Assembly (NCBI GenBank): GCA_013397455.1
Contig: VYZB01000167.1
Location: 1,180,758-1,244,757, forward strand
Origin: Crotophaga sulcirostris
Lineage: Eukaryota > Chordata > Aves > Cuculiformes > Crotophagidae
Reading direction: 5' to 3'
Length of the DNA stretch: 64,000 nucleotides
Shown: piece after piece, positions 25,880-36,263 of the stretch
How positions within the stretch are numbered: position 1 is the first letter of the stretch
How the letters are laid out: the number at the start of each line of letters is the position of its first letter
Position numbers and translations under genes: made by a program
The notes under the pieces: generated by a model
The model's input: only the letters and a program-made list of their open reading frames with translations
Told to the model about the DNA's origin: nothing
Database searches by the model: none

Positions 25880-26800
25880 TGCATGCATATGTTGTGTAAC
25901 CACCACTGACCTTGAAGCAGGACTGTGCAGCAACTAGGATGAGAGATTGGCATCCAGCTACTGCAGAAAGGGCCGTGGATCACAGAAGGCCATATGTCCA
26001 GGGGTAGTAACTGTAGGGATAGCTGATGCAAGATGGGACCAGCTCCTGCAAAGACCAGGAATCCAGGGCCAGCTGCCAGGGATCTGTGTGTGTGACTGCC
26101 AGGGTCCCCCTGCCCCGATCCCCAAATGGGATTGGGCTGACTGTGCTATTGGTGTTTATGTGGGTTGCAATAAAAATGTATTTCTCTGATTGCGTTGGCC
26201 TGTGTGGCCAGGCATGTTATCACCACGTGCTTCCCTGACTTTTTGGCATATGTGTGGACCCGTCCTGGGAGCAGGGAACCACAGCATCCAGCCTCCCTCA
26301 CTCTGGATATGGAAGAACCACAGGTTGCAGAGACCACCAGAGAAAGTCTGCTTCTGGTAATTTCTCACAGATCATCAACCATGTAGCACCTGCAGGGGCA
26401 TGGTGAACCCTGTAGTGACTAGGGAACCCCTGACTCTGTTGGGGCTCAGGGCAGACTGGCAGTGTTGCAGCAGGGACCTCCCCCAGTGGCCCTGTCCCAC
26501 TATGCCCAGAAGTGGGCGAAGAGGCATTGCCATGGGGATGGGAATTGTTCAAATGCACCCCAGAGTTGGGTGCACTTAAGTGCACTCCCAGCATGGGGGC
26601 ACATCTCATACTGATCTGGCCCTGTTGGATCACCACGTGGCTGTCACCTGAGAAGCAAGCTACCTGCAGTGAGCAGACTTATCAAGCTGCGGGCGTTATA
26701 TCTAAGACTTGTCTTCTGTCATTTTGTCCAACCCTGAGGAGCTGCTGAGCCCTGTGCTGGTTGGGACCCTTCTTTCCTGCTCTGTCATTTAATGTGCTGG
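25880..26800. repeat. GC-rich unidentified block, possibly an old LTR or other repeat
   Basis: About 900 bases are visibly richer in G and C than the surroundings, with open frames on both strands that share no recognisable domain. An AATAAA polyadenylation-type word lies at 26169-26174, and a perfect 16-bp palindrome GTGCACTTAAGTGCAC at 26570-26585. Position next to a cluster of nested repeats and the sharp compositional shift suggest an inserted element, such as a retroviral LTR. No TG/CA ends, target duplication or primer-binding site could be defined, so the type remains open. Confidence 0.4.
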
Positions 26801-27026
26801 ATGGGCATGCTGGAGCTTCCCTTGCCAATAGTTTCCAGTCAGTTAAAAGTAAATTTGTACTCTTCAAGTGTATATATGGACCTCTACTCAAACTCTATCT
26901 ACACTGATGTATTTGTTTCCAAGAATCTCACAGGGGAATGTGTCTGTGAAGCAAGTTGTGTAGCCTGCTTTCTGTAGGATTTGAGTTAAGGGCTTTGATC
27001 CGTCTCTTAGTAGCTGTTTCTTACTG
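26801..27026. other. Spacer without recognised features
   Basis: Intermediate composition. No gene or repeat recognised between the GC-rich block and the CR1 tail. Confidence 0.5.
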
Positions 27027-27030
27027 TGTT

Positions 27031-27553
27031 ACACAGTATCACAGTATTACAAGGTTGGAAAGGACCTTTGAGGTCATCAAGTCCAACCTCTAACCCAACA
27101 CTAACGCTAACACCAACACTAACCCATCATCTAAACCATGGCACGAAGTGCCTCATCCAATCTTCTCTTAAACACATCCAGGGTTGGTGACTCCACCACC
27201 TCCCCAGGCAGCGCATTCCAATGGCCCATCACCCTTTCAGTGAAGAATTTTTTCCTAATATCAAGCCTAAACCTCTCCTGACGAAGTCTGAGTCCCCGTC
27301 CTCTTGCTCTGTCACTGGTCACCTGAGAGAAGAGACCAACCCCTGCCTGACTACAACCCCCTTTTAGGTAGTTGTAGAGAGCAACTGGGCCTCCTCTTCT
27401 CCAGACTAAACAGCTCCAGCTCCCTCAGTCGCTCCTCGTAGGGCTTGTGCTCCAAACCCTTCACCATCTTCGTTGCTCTCCTCTGGACACACTCCAGTGT
27501 CTTGACATCTTTCTCAAACTGAGGGGCCCAGAACTACACACTATACTAAGTGT
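27031..27553 (-). mobile_element. CR1 LINE, C-terminal ORF2 and 3' UTR, minus strand
   Basis: An antisense CR1. Its 3' tail is at the low-coordinate end (ATCACAGTATTACAAGGTTG, followed by GAAAGGACCTTTGAGGTCAT). The minus-strand translation at 27131-27322 is a well-preserved end of the CR1 ORF2 protein, with [33 protein letters not shown] and [12 protein letters not shown] before the stop. Further upstream in the element frameshifts and stops interrupt the LRELE- and CVQRR-type region. The 3' UTR contains an unusual run of TTAGTG/TTAGCG/TTAGGTT-like words. The 5' end runs out near 27550, where the 9-bp tandem repeat begins. Confidence 0.95.
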
Positions 27554-27737
27554 TACAAGTGTTACAAGTGTTACAAGTGTTACAAGTGTTACAAGTGTTA
27601 CAAGTGTTACAAGTGTTACAAGTGTTACAAGTGTTACAAGTGNCAAGTGTTACAAGTGTTACAAGTGTTACAAGTGTTACAAGTGTTACAAGTGTTACAA
27701 GTGTTACAAGTGTTACAAGTGTTACAAGTGTTACAAG
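27551..27737. repeat. 9-bp minisatellite, about 21 copies, with one N
   Basis: Unit TGTTACAAG is repeated ten times without error (27551-27640), then an incomplete unit with an N at 27643, then ten more perfect copies (27648-27737). The unit begins exactly where the preceding CR1 text ACTAAGTGTTACAAG ends, so it was probably amplified from that CR1's own 5' edge. Perfect identity between units points to recent expansion. The N marks unresolved sequence, so true copy number may be larger. The repeat is open in several frames, but this is a product of the 9-bp period and not evidence of a gene. Confidence 0.97.
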
Positions 27738-27751
27738 TACGCGGTGCTAAA

Positions 27752-27959
27752 TAATCATAGAATCGCCTGGTTGGAAAGGACCTTTTGAGGTCGTAGAGTC
27801 CAACTATACCTGTCCACTACAAAAACATATTCTTGAGAAACTCATCTACCCATTTTTTAAACACCTCTAGGGATGGTGACTCAACCACCTCCCTGGGCAA
27901 CTAACTGTCCCAGTGTCTGGTCAGCCTTTCAGTGAAGAAATTTTTCCTAATGTCTAGTG
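27752..27959 (-). mobile_element. CR1 LINE (second copy), 3' part up to the hAT insertion
   Basis: Antisense CR1 with its 3' end at 27752 (ATCATAGAATCGCCTGGTTG, then GAAAGGACCTTTTGAGGTCG). The minus-strand text codes for the family segment [18 protein letters not shown]. It breaks inside the codons for that segment, where a DNA transposon has inserted. The other half of the same copy resumes at 28166. Confidence 0.93.
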
Positions 27960-28165
27960 CAGGGCTGCCAAACTCACGGCTCCCGCTGTTCTCCTGCTCC
28001 TGCAGCAGCATAATGTACATCACCCGCTGCACACGTGCCCAGCGCTGGCAGGAGTGTAGAGGCAAGGAGCTCAGCACTGCTGCCAGGTAGAAACAAGGTG
28101 CTGGGCTGGATAAAACATAGTGGAGGACCGGATTTGGCCCGTTGACCATGCGTTTGACACCCCTG
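27960..28165. mobile_element. hAT-like non-autonomous DNA transposon (206 bp) inside CR1
   Basis: Left end CAGGGCTGCCAAACTCA and right end, read in reverse complement, CAGGGGTGTCAAACGCA form terminal inverted repeats matching at 14 of 17 positions. CAGGGGTGTCAAACTC-type ends are characteristic of a widespread group of vertebrate hAT elements. The insert is flanked by 8-bp direct repeats, GTCTAGTG (27952-27959) and GTCTAGTC (28166-28173), which fits the 8-bp duplication made by hAT transposases. Removing the insert restores continuous CR1 text. It is GC-rich, too short to encode a transposase, and must have moved using a source in trans. The family name within hAT is not determined. Confidence 0.85.
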
Positions 28166-28455
28166 GTCTAGTCTCAACCTCCCCTGGTACAACTTGTGAC
28201 CATTACCTTTTGTCTTCTCACTTGTCACTTGGGAGAAGAGACCAACACTCACCTCGCTACAACCTCCTTTCAGGCAGTTGTAGACAGTGATGAGGTCTCC
28301 CCTCAGCCTCGTCTTCTCTAAGCTCAACAGTCCCAGTTCCCTCAGCCGCTCCTCATAAGGCCTGTTCTCCAGCCTCATCACCAGCTTCGTTGCCCTTCTC
28401 TGGCCACACTCCCACACCTCAATGCCTTTCTTGTAGTGAGGGGCCCAAACTGGTT
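28166..28455 (-). mobile_element. CR1 LINE (second copy), 5' part beyond the hAT insertion
   Basis: Continuation of the antisense CR1. The minus-strand translation reads [53 protein letters not shown] and [18 protein letters not shown], a clear stretch of the CR1 ORF2 C-terminal region in one uninterrupted frame. The 5' truncation point lies near 28453. Good frame preservation makes this copy younger-looking than the copy at 2030-2560. Confidence 0.95.
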
Positions 28456-31400
28456 TAAAAAAAAATGTATTCTGATAAGTTAACATTTAAACAACTTTGT
28501 CACATTATTTACAGAAATCTGTTCTCTGCTCACTGTTCAAAGCATTCACTGCACAGCAATGCCAACTTTCATTTCTCCAGAATTGTCTGCAATTACTGTA
28601 ATCTTTCTAAGGTGTGTAATCAGTCTGGCATTTTCTGGGAAAGGCCTTGAGTAATGACCCTATGATGGAGAAAACTGTAGGGTACACCAAATGCACATGT
28701 GGAGATGAATTTGACTACCAGACACTCAGAATTCACGTAATTCCCATGTCCAATGTCATATAACCTCTTTATCAGCACTTCATTTTCTCATTTAGCAGAT
28801 TGCACAGAGCTCCAAATGTGCTGTGAAAGGTGAGTGTGTGGACATTGTGGCAAAAGTGACATCAGCTGTCCATCTCATTCCTTTGCTTATCACAGTGTGA
28901 CAGAAGATGCTTATGATTTAATAATTAAAGGCGGTTAATTCAACTGTTTCATTCAAATAAGTGAAGCTGTTACTTTAAGTGTCAATATCTGTGGGCACAG
29001 CTTTGCTCCTGCCAACTCTATTGCACAGGGTTAAAAAGGTAGAGTAGATAACTCAGGAAATAATAATGGACATACCTTAAACTGCAGCTACTTTTGGCAT
29101 CGGTGTATGTCCAGTGCAGTCACATATGAGGGGATCCACTACTGTCAAAATTCTGCAGCTAATGGCATAAGAGGAGATCAAAGCCTTAAAAATTATTAGT
29201 TTCAACATCTTTTGCTAAAGCATATTAAGTTGTCACATTGCAAAATAGTTCTAGAGTAATCCACTGCAAGTTGGTTGTTCTGGAAACAGTAATTTAGAAA
29301 AATATAGATGCATATATTGCTTGTATTCTCAAACTTTGGGAGTAAAACAAAATTTATCTTTAAAAATGCAGGTTAGAGTTTGCCTTAATTTCCATTCATG
29401 AACATTCAATAAGCTGACTCAGAGTTAATAGAGGGTTATGAAATATAAGGGAATATCAACATTTTACCATTTTAGCGTTACTTTCTACTGTTATACCGCT
29501 ATATTTGTATTGTGTTTTGCTGTTCTGTATAGGCTTCATGTTTAAAACATCAGTGGATTAGTTTTAAACTCTTTACCAACAGAAAGAGTAATGTAATATA
29601 AATAGGAAAAGTAAGGTATTATAAGGATACATTATTCAGAAAATAAATAAAATGGGAATATGATTATTTGAAGTCACCTAGAATTTTATAGATTTGATGG
29701 CATTGCTGACCAGTTTTGTTAGCTATTCTATACTCCTTGGTAATTTAACTGGAAATGTTGAATGAACACTGACCCTCTTGTTGGGTAAATGAGAAATTTC
29801 CCCCAAAATTGAATTTTCTTAAAAATGGTCAAAAGGAAAGAATTAACAGATTAACAGACTAGGTTTCAGGGATATGTATGGTATTTCATTTTCTATGTTT
29901 TCACTAAAGGTGAAAGTGCTATATTTATTTTATTCTGTTTATGATGATTGACTTATCTAAAGTGGGGATAATTATTTTTTACATCAAACAAGATGCTTTT
30001 AAGAAAAGAACATGTGCATTAATATTAAGACAATCTTCTGATTTCATTAAAATTGATTAATTTTTTAAAGTATCAATTGGCTGAAAATTAGACTTGGTTA
30101 ATTTTTTTTTTTTCTGGCATTTACATACTGAAAATGTCACATTTAATTTGAAACTTACATTGACAGCCCTTTGTTGTTGATGCACATTTGAAAGAATGTC
30201 ATTATTAAGAGCGTGTGGTGTTGTCTCTTTATTTGCTGCTTTTGTGAGAAAAGTAAAACCTGACCTTTGGCAATTCCTTCAGTCTCGTGATTTGGGAATC
30301 TCTTTCAGTACCTTTTAGTACTTGTAAAACAAAAACTAAAGATGTGATGAAGATTACAGTAGACAGACTCAAGGGAATAACTACAAAGAAAGTGTAAATG
30401 TAATACAAAAGCAAAACATCTGTTAGATGTTTTGTAGGGCTAATGCAGCATAAAACGCTGGATACTGAGTGGATGTGAGTGGGAATGGGAGTGGAGGCTG
30501 TCTATACCTCAGGAGAAATGCTCTCTCTTTTTGATCAACTACACAATCTTTAAAAAGTTATAGGAAGGAGAATTATGCTTTATCAAAATTTTAATTTTTG
30601 CCTTTCTACCAGTTTAACCCTCTTCCTTTTAACATATACCACCAGCAATCTCTATTGTCTTGGCACATTTTCTCTGTGTGTGTGTATGTAACTAAAAAAG
30701 AGTTAGAATGCTTGTTTTTGAAGAAAGGGAGAGAGGTGCATGCAGCTTCGGAGCATACACAGCAAGATATGGAATTACATTGACATAAATGCTTAGGATA
30801 TGGAAAAGTTTGGAGAAAGCTTATTTCTGTATTGTCCTCTGCTACTGCAAGGAAGTACTTTATCACGGTATCTAAGAATGATCAAAGTTCATGAAAGTCA
30901 CTTCCACTCCCAGAATTATTATTTCTTATTTCTGATTTTAAAAACTTAGGAAATGGAAATTTTTGTAGTGCTAAGCTAGCTAAAGCACTTTCAGGTATAA
31001 GGTCAGTGGCAGGAATTTTTGAGTAGTCATGAAACAGGATTGAAAATATGTCTGAGATGTCTGTTCTAGGCTATGAACTAGTTAATAGGCCAGCATGTTA
31101 TTCCCCATCATCTCTTCTAGTTTTGACAAGGCTGGTACTCATCGTGTCTCTGTAATGTTACGTAGCCATTGCATCACTCTTCTTTCCTGGACCTTCTCTC
31201 CTTCATGCTGTTTCCTGAAAAGCAGAGTGCTTTGCCCATGAGACTATCTTTTAGTCATTTTGCTTATGTAACTATTGCTAGAACAGAGGCTGCAAGAGCA
31301 TACAGCCTGGATAAACTGTGAATAAATGACACTCGTATTTTTAAGGTTTGTGCCTTCCACTGTCTTAATCTCCACTGTTTTGAAAGCAAACTCCATTCTG

Positions 31401-31936
31401 GCTAACTACAATGTGGTCTAAAGCACTTGAAGATCACATTAAGATTCACTAAATTACATGTTTATTCTGTTACGGATTTTCTTGTATATATTTGTTGTGG
31501 CTACTAGCAATTGCTTATTTTTTACGACCAGTAGAAAGTGAAGATATTGGGAGCTTTACTTTTCATTACATGATGACAACTTGACTTGTGCCTTAAAACT
31601 AAGGATGGTACAAACGTAAACGAAGAAGGGGTCATGCAATGGGGAAGATCACATATGCATATTTTAAATACTAGTCTAAACTCTTTGAATTGGAACCATT
31701 AACCACAAAATTTACTTTCAATTTTTAATAAATAATTCTACTATAGTGTTTGCTGTCCTTTACACAGTGATACTTTCAAGAGGAAATATCCTCTGAAAAA
31801 AGACTAAATAATTCTGTTGAAACAAGTGCTTAATATTAATTTATTCATTTTGAACATGGTGAAACTTAAAAGACTATAGATTTGAACACAAATATTAATA
31901 TAAAAGTTAGTTTTGAATAAGCATTCTGTGCATACA
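28456..31936. other. Unique AT-rich sequence, no gene seen
   Basis: No gene, RNA or transposon recognised. Open frames are under 90 codons and featureless. It holds several poly-T/poly-A runs (for example 30103-30113). Confidence 0.65.
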
Positions 31937-32955
31937 TGGAATCATTTAGATTGTAAAAGACCTTTAAGATCATTGAACCCAAACACAAACCTAACATTGC
32001 CAACTCTACCACTCAAACATGTACCTAAGCGTCACATCTACCTGTCTTTTAAATATCTCCACTGACTCTACCACTTCCATGGGCAGCCTGTTCTAATGCT
32101 TGACAACCCTTTCAGTGAAGAAATTTTTCCTAATATCCAGTCTAAACCTTGAGGCCGTTTCCTCTTGTCCTATTGGTTGTTTCTTGGAAGAAGACATGGA
32201 CTCATTGCAACCTCCCTTCAGGTAGTTGTCAAGAGCAATAAGGTCTTCCCTCGGCCTCCTTTTCTCTAGACTGAAAAAACCCAGTTCCCTCAGCTGCTTC
32301 TCATGAGACTGGTGCTCCAGACTCTTCACCTGATTTGTTGCCCTTTGGATGTGCTCCAGCACCTCAGTGTCATTCTTGTAGTGAGGGGACAGAAACTGAA
32401 CGCTGCATTCAAGGTGTGGCCTCAACAGTGCTGAGTACAGGGAGGCAGTAACTTCCCTAGTCCTGTTGGTTTACTTCTTACACCATCCAGAATGCTGTTT
32501 GCCTTCTTGACCACCTGGACACACTGCTGACTAATATTCAACCAGCTGTTGACCAACACTCCCGGGTCCTTTTCCACCCAACAGCTTTCCAGCTATTCTT
32601 CCCCAAGCCTGCAGCGTTGCATGGGGTTGTTATGACCATAGTGCAGGACCCAAAACTTAGCCTTCTTCAACCCATACAAATGGCCTGGGCCCATTGGTCC
32701 AGCCTGCCCAGATTCTTCATTCTCTCAGGCAGTTCAACACTCCTGCCCAACTTTGTATCACCTGCAAAGGTACTGAGGGTGCGCTCTATCCTCTCATCCA
32801 AATAATTGATAAAGATTTACTGGCCCCAGCACTGAACCCTGGAGCACACAGGTTGTGACCAGCTGGCAACTGGATTTAACTCCATTCACCACCACTCTTT
32901 GGGCCTGGCCATCCAGCCAGTTTTTTATCGTACAAAGGGTATACCAGTCCAAGCC
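31937..32955 (-). mobile_element. CR1 LINE, about 1 kb, reverse-transcriptase core to 3' tail, minus strand
   Basis: The longest CR1 copy in the window. Read on the minus strand it starts in the reverse-transcriptase domain with NWLDGQAQRVVVNGV, continues with QGSVLGP (complement of 32820-32841), then the active-site block FAGDTK (complement of 32751-32768; the family has FADDTK, so one catalytic Asp is replaced by Gly). It proceeds through the HNNPMQR and GVLVN segments to [24 protein letters not shown] and [18 protein letters not shown], and ends in a CR1 3' tail near 31937. Small deletions, including just after QGSVLGP, and frameshifts show that it is inactive. Confidence 0.96.
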
Positions 32956-33439
32956 ATTTTAACTCCTACCCAACAGAATATCTTGTGATTATGACTTAGA
33001 AGACATTAAGTTTGCTGCGTGAAGGCTAAGTTGTTGAATGTACAAATGCTTTTTTTACCTTCACTGGAGTCGCATTAGTTTTGCCTCAGGTTTGGATGCA
33101 CCCAGAACATTGTGGTCTTTACTGGGATAGAGTGTGATTTTTTTATTTTTTATTTTTTTCAGAAAAAATGTTTAGGGATTTAATCTTTTCCCCCAAAGCT
33201 GTTTGGTGCATGCATAGTCAAAATGCTTTGATACTGCATACACTAAAAAATATGAGAGAAAAGTACTTGGAAATTATTTTTTCCATTTTCTGAAAAGGAT
33301 TTTTATTCATGCAGACTTAAGTACTGTGTATGGCATGTAGTAGTGTAAATACAAAGCTAATAAATACTTAAAAATCAAAACTTTATTCAGGAGTAGCTTT
33401 ACTGATGCTATAGTTTCATTATGAAATGTTGTGTTGTTG

Positions 33440-33600
33440 AGCCCTAATTAATGAGCTCTGGTGAGATGCAGAATTTATTAGCTTAAATGTAGCCCTTTAA
33501 TGCAGCTGTATTCCTTTGGGAGCTGAGCAAGTGGAATGACATGGCCCTGCTCTGTATCCCACAGGTGTGTAGGCATATGCCAATTATAGCTCAAGTGATC
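33440..33600. promoter_or_regulatory. Candidate conserved non-coding element
   Basis: Balanced, complex sequence with homeodomain-type AATTAATGAGCTC near 33446, CATATGCCAATTA near 33576 (E-box and CCAAT-like) and ATGACATGG near 33536. It contrasts with the simple AT-rich flanks. Based on texture only. Confidence 0.28.
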
Positions 33601-34631
33601 TTACAGGACATACTTTTGCAACTTTTACATTAGTAAGAAACCATTTTCTTGTTCATCCTTTATCTCCATTCAAGTCGTTCTGTAGACACATGAGAATAAT
33701 TAAAATGTCCAGAAAATTTACTGTAGTGTTGATTGTGACATTCCTATGTTCAAGCCTAAAAAGACTTCAAATATTACAGTAGCTAAGTAGCCAGAGATTT
33801 GCATTCATAAAATGAAATACATGTAGAATGCGAAACAAGGCACTGGCAATCTGATAGAAATGAAAATTCCTCCACTGGACTTCAGGCAGCTTGCTTTATT
33901 TTGTATGTGTGTGAAGATAATCAGTTTTGTACAACTAGTGATAAATTTAGCATTACCTCTGTGGCATGTTTTGTATTCTGGTTTACATCATAATGATTAA
34001 TTTATAAAACTCTACATGCTTTTTAAAAACCTGAATCTTCATTTCATGGAGGCTTTATTCTCTATGAGCCAGTCTTAAAAGAAACATCGTTTTTCTCATC
34101 TAGTAGTTTAAGCTTCCTGCCGTTTACTCATCAATGATTTATTTTTCATCCTCCTACTACTACCACTATGACAAATGAAAATGAGAAGCACACAGAAAAC
34201 ATCTGAGACTGAAAAGTGGTCATTCCACTTGTAGCTTAGGAAGTTCAAGTATGAATCACTTTTTAGCTACAATCCTGATCCTAAAATCCAAGGGACTGTT
34301 AGTGTATTTTAGTATCTTAAAACAATAATATGTATCCTATTCTGCAGAATATCAATTTGCAATAGCATTTAAAAAGATAAGAGTTTAACTTATTGGTACA
34401 GGTTTTTTTAACCAATTGTTTTCACTTTCACAAAAGGGAATTTTAACATTTATAAAATACTACTGTTAGTTACAGTTGCTATAGGTAGGAGTGTTTTTTT
34501 TCTGATGACATCATTTCTTACAAACATCTTTATTTCAGTATAATTGCTTTGCTAAACCCATGCTGAAATCAGCCCAAATACTTGAATATCTTTCTGCAAT
34601 AAAGTGTATTTACATAAACTGTGTATGTATT

Positions 34632-34657
34632 TATGTATTTACATTTGTAAATACATA
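34632..34657. promoter_or_regulatory. AT-rich palindrome with paired forkhead-like words
   Basis: Perfect inverted repeat: 12-base arm TATGTATTTACA, a 2-base TT spacer, and its exact complement. Each arm contains GTAAATA (forkhead RTAAAYA type). It could equally be chance in AT-rich DNA or a slipped hairpin. No gene nearby supports regulatory use. Confidence 0.3.
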
Positions 34658-35879
34658 CATTTGCCTTACTTTCATTTATAGGTATATAAGCAAATATATA
34701 AGGAAACATGTTTTAGTATTTACCTATATGTAATACTTAAATCTGTACTTTGCTACCTTAGTAGATCTCACTTTCAAAAAATTTAAAAACCTGATTCTTA
34801 TTTCTGAAACTATTCAAACTATTACCTGGTTATTCTGTCTTTAAAAGTTTTATTTCTGTTCTTTGATTATTCTACAGTAAAGTGTGTGCTTTTGAAGGGT
34901 CAATGGACATTTGTTTTATTCTTTTTATTTGTTTTCTTCAACATCTGGAATTCACTAACAGTTAGCAAAAGTCACTCTCTACTGAACAGTAACAAAAATC
35001 TGACAGTTGGGTCTATTCCTTGCAAAATAAGCACATGAATAAACGTACTAGGAAATATATTAACCTGTCATTTTATCACTGATGTCTTTCCTATAAAGAA
35101 TAGAAGAATGTTAAACTTACCTTTTTGTTTCCCCATATGTGAAATTACTTTTTTCCCTTTAGAATGCAATCTACCACAAAAAAGGAAATAATGTAGTTGA
35201 TTGTACTGCCTCCCATCTTATCTTTTAAAGGATATTGCTGCATTCTTTTATTTATGTACGGAGCCAGAGGCTGCTTTTAAAATATTTAAGCTGCTTAAAT
35301 GAAAATGTGATTTAAAAATAAAAGGTATTAATGAATCTGCGGAGATTTCCGTTTAATTCCAGAAGCTTATTTAAAACAAAGCAAACAAGTTTTAGTGGGT
35401 GCATAGGTACAGACGCTTATCTCTTTCATTCAGTTGTTTGAATGTTTTTGTGCTTGGGGTGGAAGTAATTATTGAGAAATGCTGTTACCTAGGAATTGTG
35501 TCAATCATTTGCTTACAAAATTTGCTTACAAACAAATACTAAAATAGAATAGTTATTCTACTAAATATATTTAATCGCAATTTACTAAAACAGTTACATA
35601 GCTATGCTTTGCACAGGTGGCAAAACTTCTGTTGCTTTTATTTTGTATGTCAGGGTTAGGTAAAAATTCTCATGGTTCAATGTTCAGCTTTCTACCTCTG
35701 AACAAACAATAACTTAGCGGCAGGGAATGGGGAAGTTAGTCAAATCAAAATACACTTGTTCAAATTCTTGCAACCTGTCTATTAGAAAAGGGTTGGGTTT
35801 TTACAAATTTTTCACTTCAGTGAACCAGCAGCCTGTATTAATAGCTAGAGAAAAGTAGCTAGCAGTTTTGTTCTTATAA

Positions 35880-36263
35880 AAGCTGTTCAGTGAGGTTTCT
35901 TTTGCCAGGGGAAATGGCGTGGGCACACTGGGCTTCACCATCATTAAGGTGGGGAGCATCGTGTACTCTGTACTGCTTGGTGCTTTGGGCTCTTGCTCCT
36001 CTTTCCATCTGCTGCTTCCTGTCGTGAAGCACATCAGAAAACTGAAGGGACTTCTGCTGTCCTGGTTGGTGCAGCCTGGCTCTGTGTTATTCAGCGTTGT
36101 ATTAGGAATAGGATTTCTCTCAAACAAGCCCTCAGTCCCAATCCCAGCTGCTGGCTTCAGCTCAGCATCCTCTCTGCTGGATTCAAGCATAATTACATGC
36201 TACATAGCAGAGTTGCAGGAGGAGGAGGAGAGAAGCACTTATTCCTCATCAGATGTGTGGTAG
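35880..36263 (+). other. GC-richer block, open 128 codons on plus and on minus strand
   Basis: From the stop at 35877 the plus strand is open for 127 sense codons up to TAG at 36261-36263. The translation has a hydrophobic part, VGTLGFTIIKVGSIVYSVLL, and an acidic end, AELQEEEERSTYSSSDVW. Much of the frame uses G or C in third positions, unlike neighbouring DNA. The minus strand is also open (35801-36190, 129 codons), which weakens a coding interpretation. No methionine or convincing splice acceptor opens the plus frame. I do not recognise either protein. It may be an old exon, retrocopy or repeat fragment. Confidence 0.25.

Larger units (their letters stand above)
32956..35879. other. Unique AT-rich sequence, no gene seen
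   Basis: No gene or transposon recognised. It contains a conserved-element-like stretch (33440-33600), an AT-rich palindrome (34632-34657), and a 13-bp tandem duplication of ATTTGCTTACAAA near 35508-35533. Confidence 0.6.

Noticed and set aside
27447..27788. Open frames coding for VTS-, CYK- or LQV-type tripeptide repeats.
   Set aside because: They are made by the 9-bp minisatellite, which is open in several frames because its period is a multiple of three.
27974..28486. 170-codon minus-strand frame with clear protein similarity.
   Set aside because: The similarity is to the CR1 ORF2 protein, and the C-terminal third is read from the hAT insert, so it is transposon debris and not a host gene.
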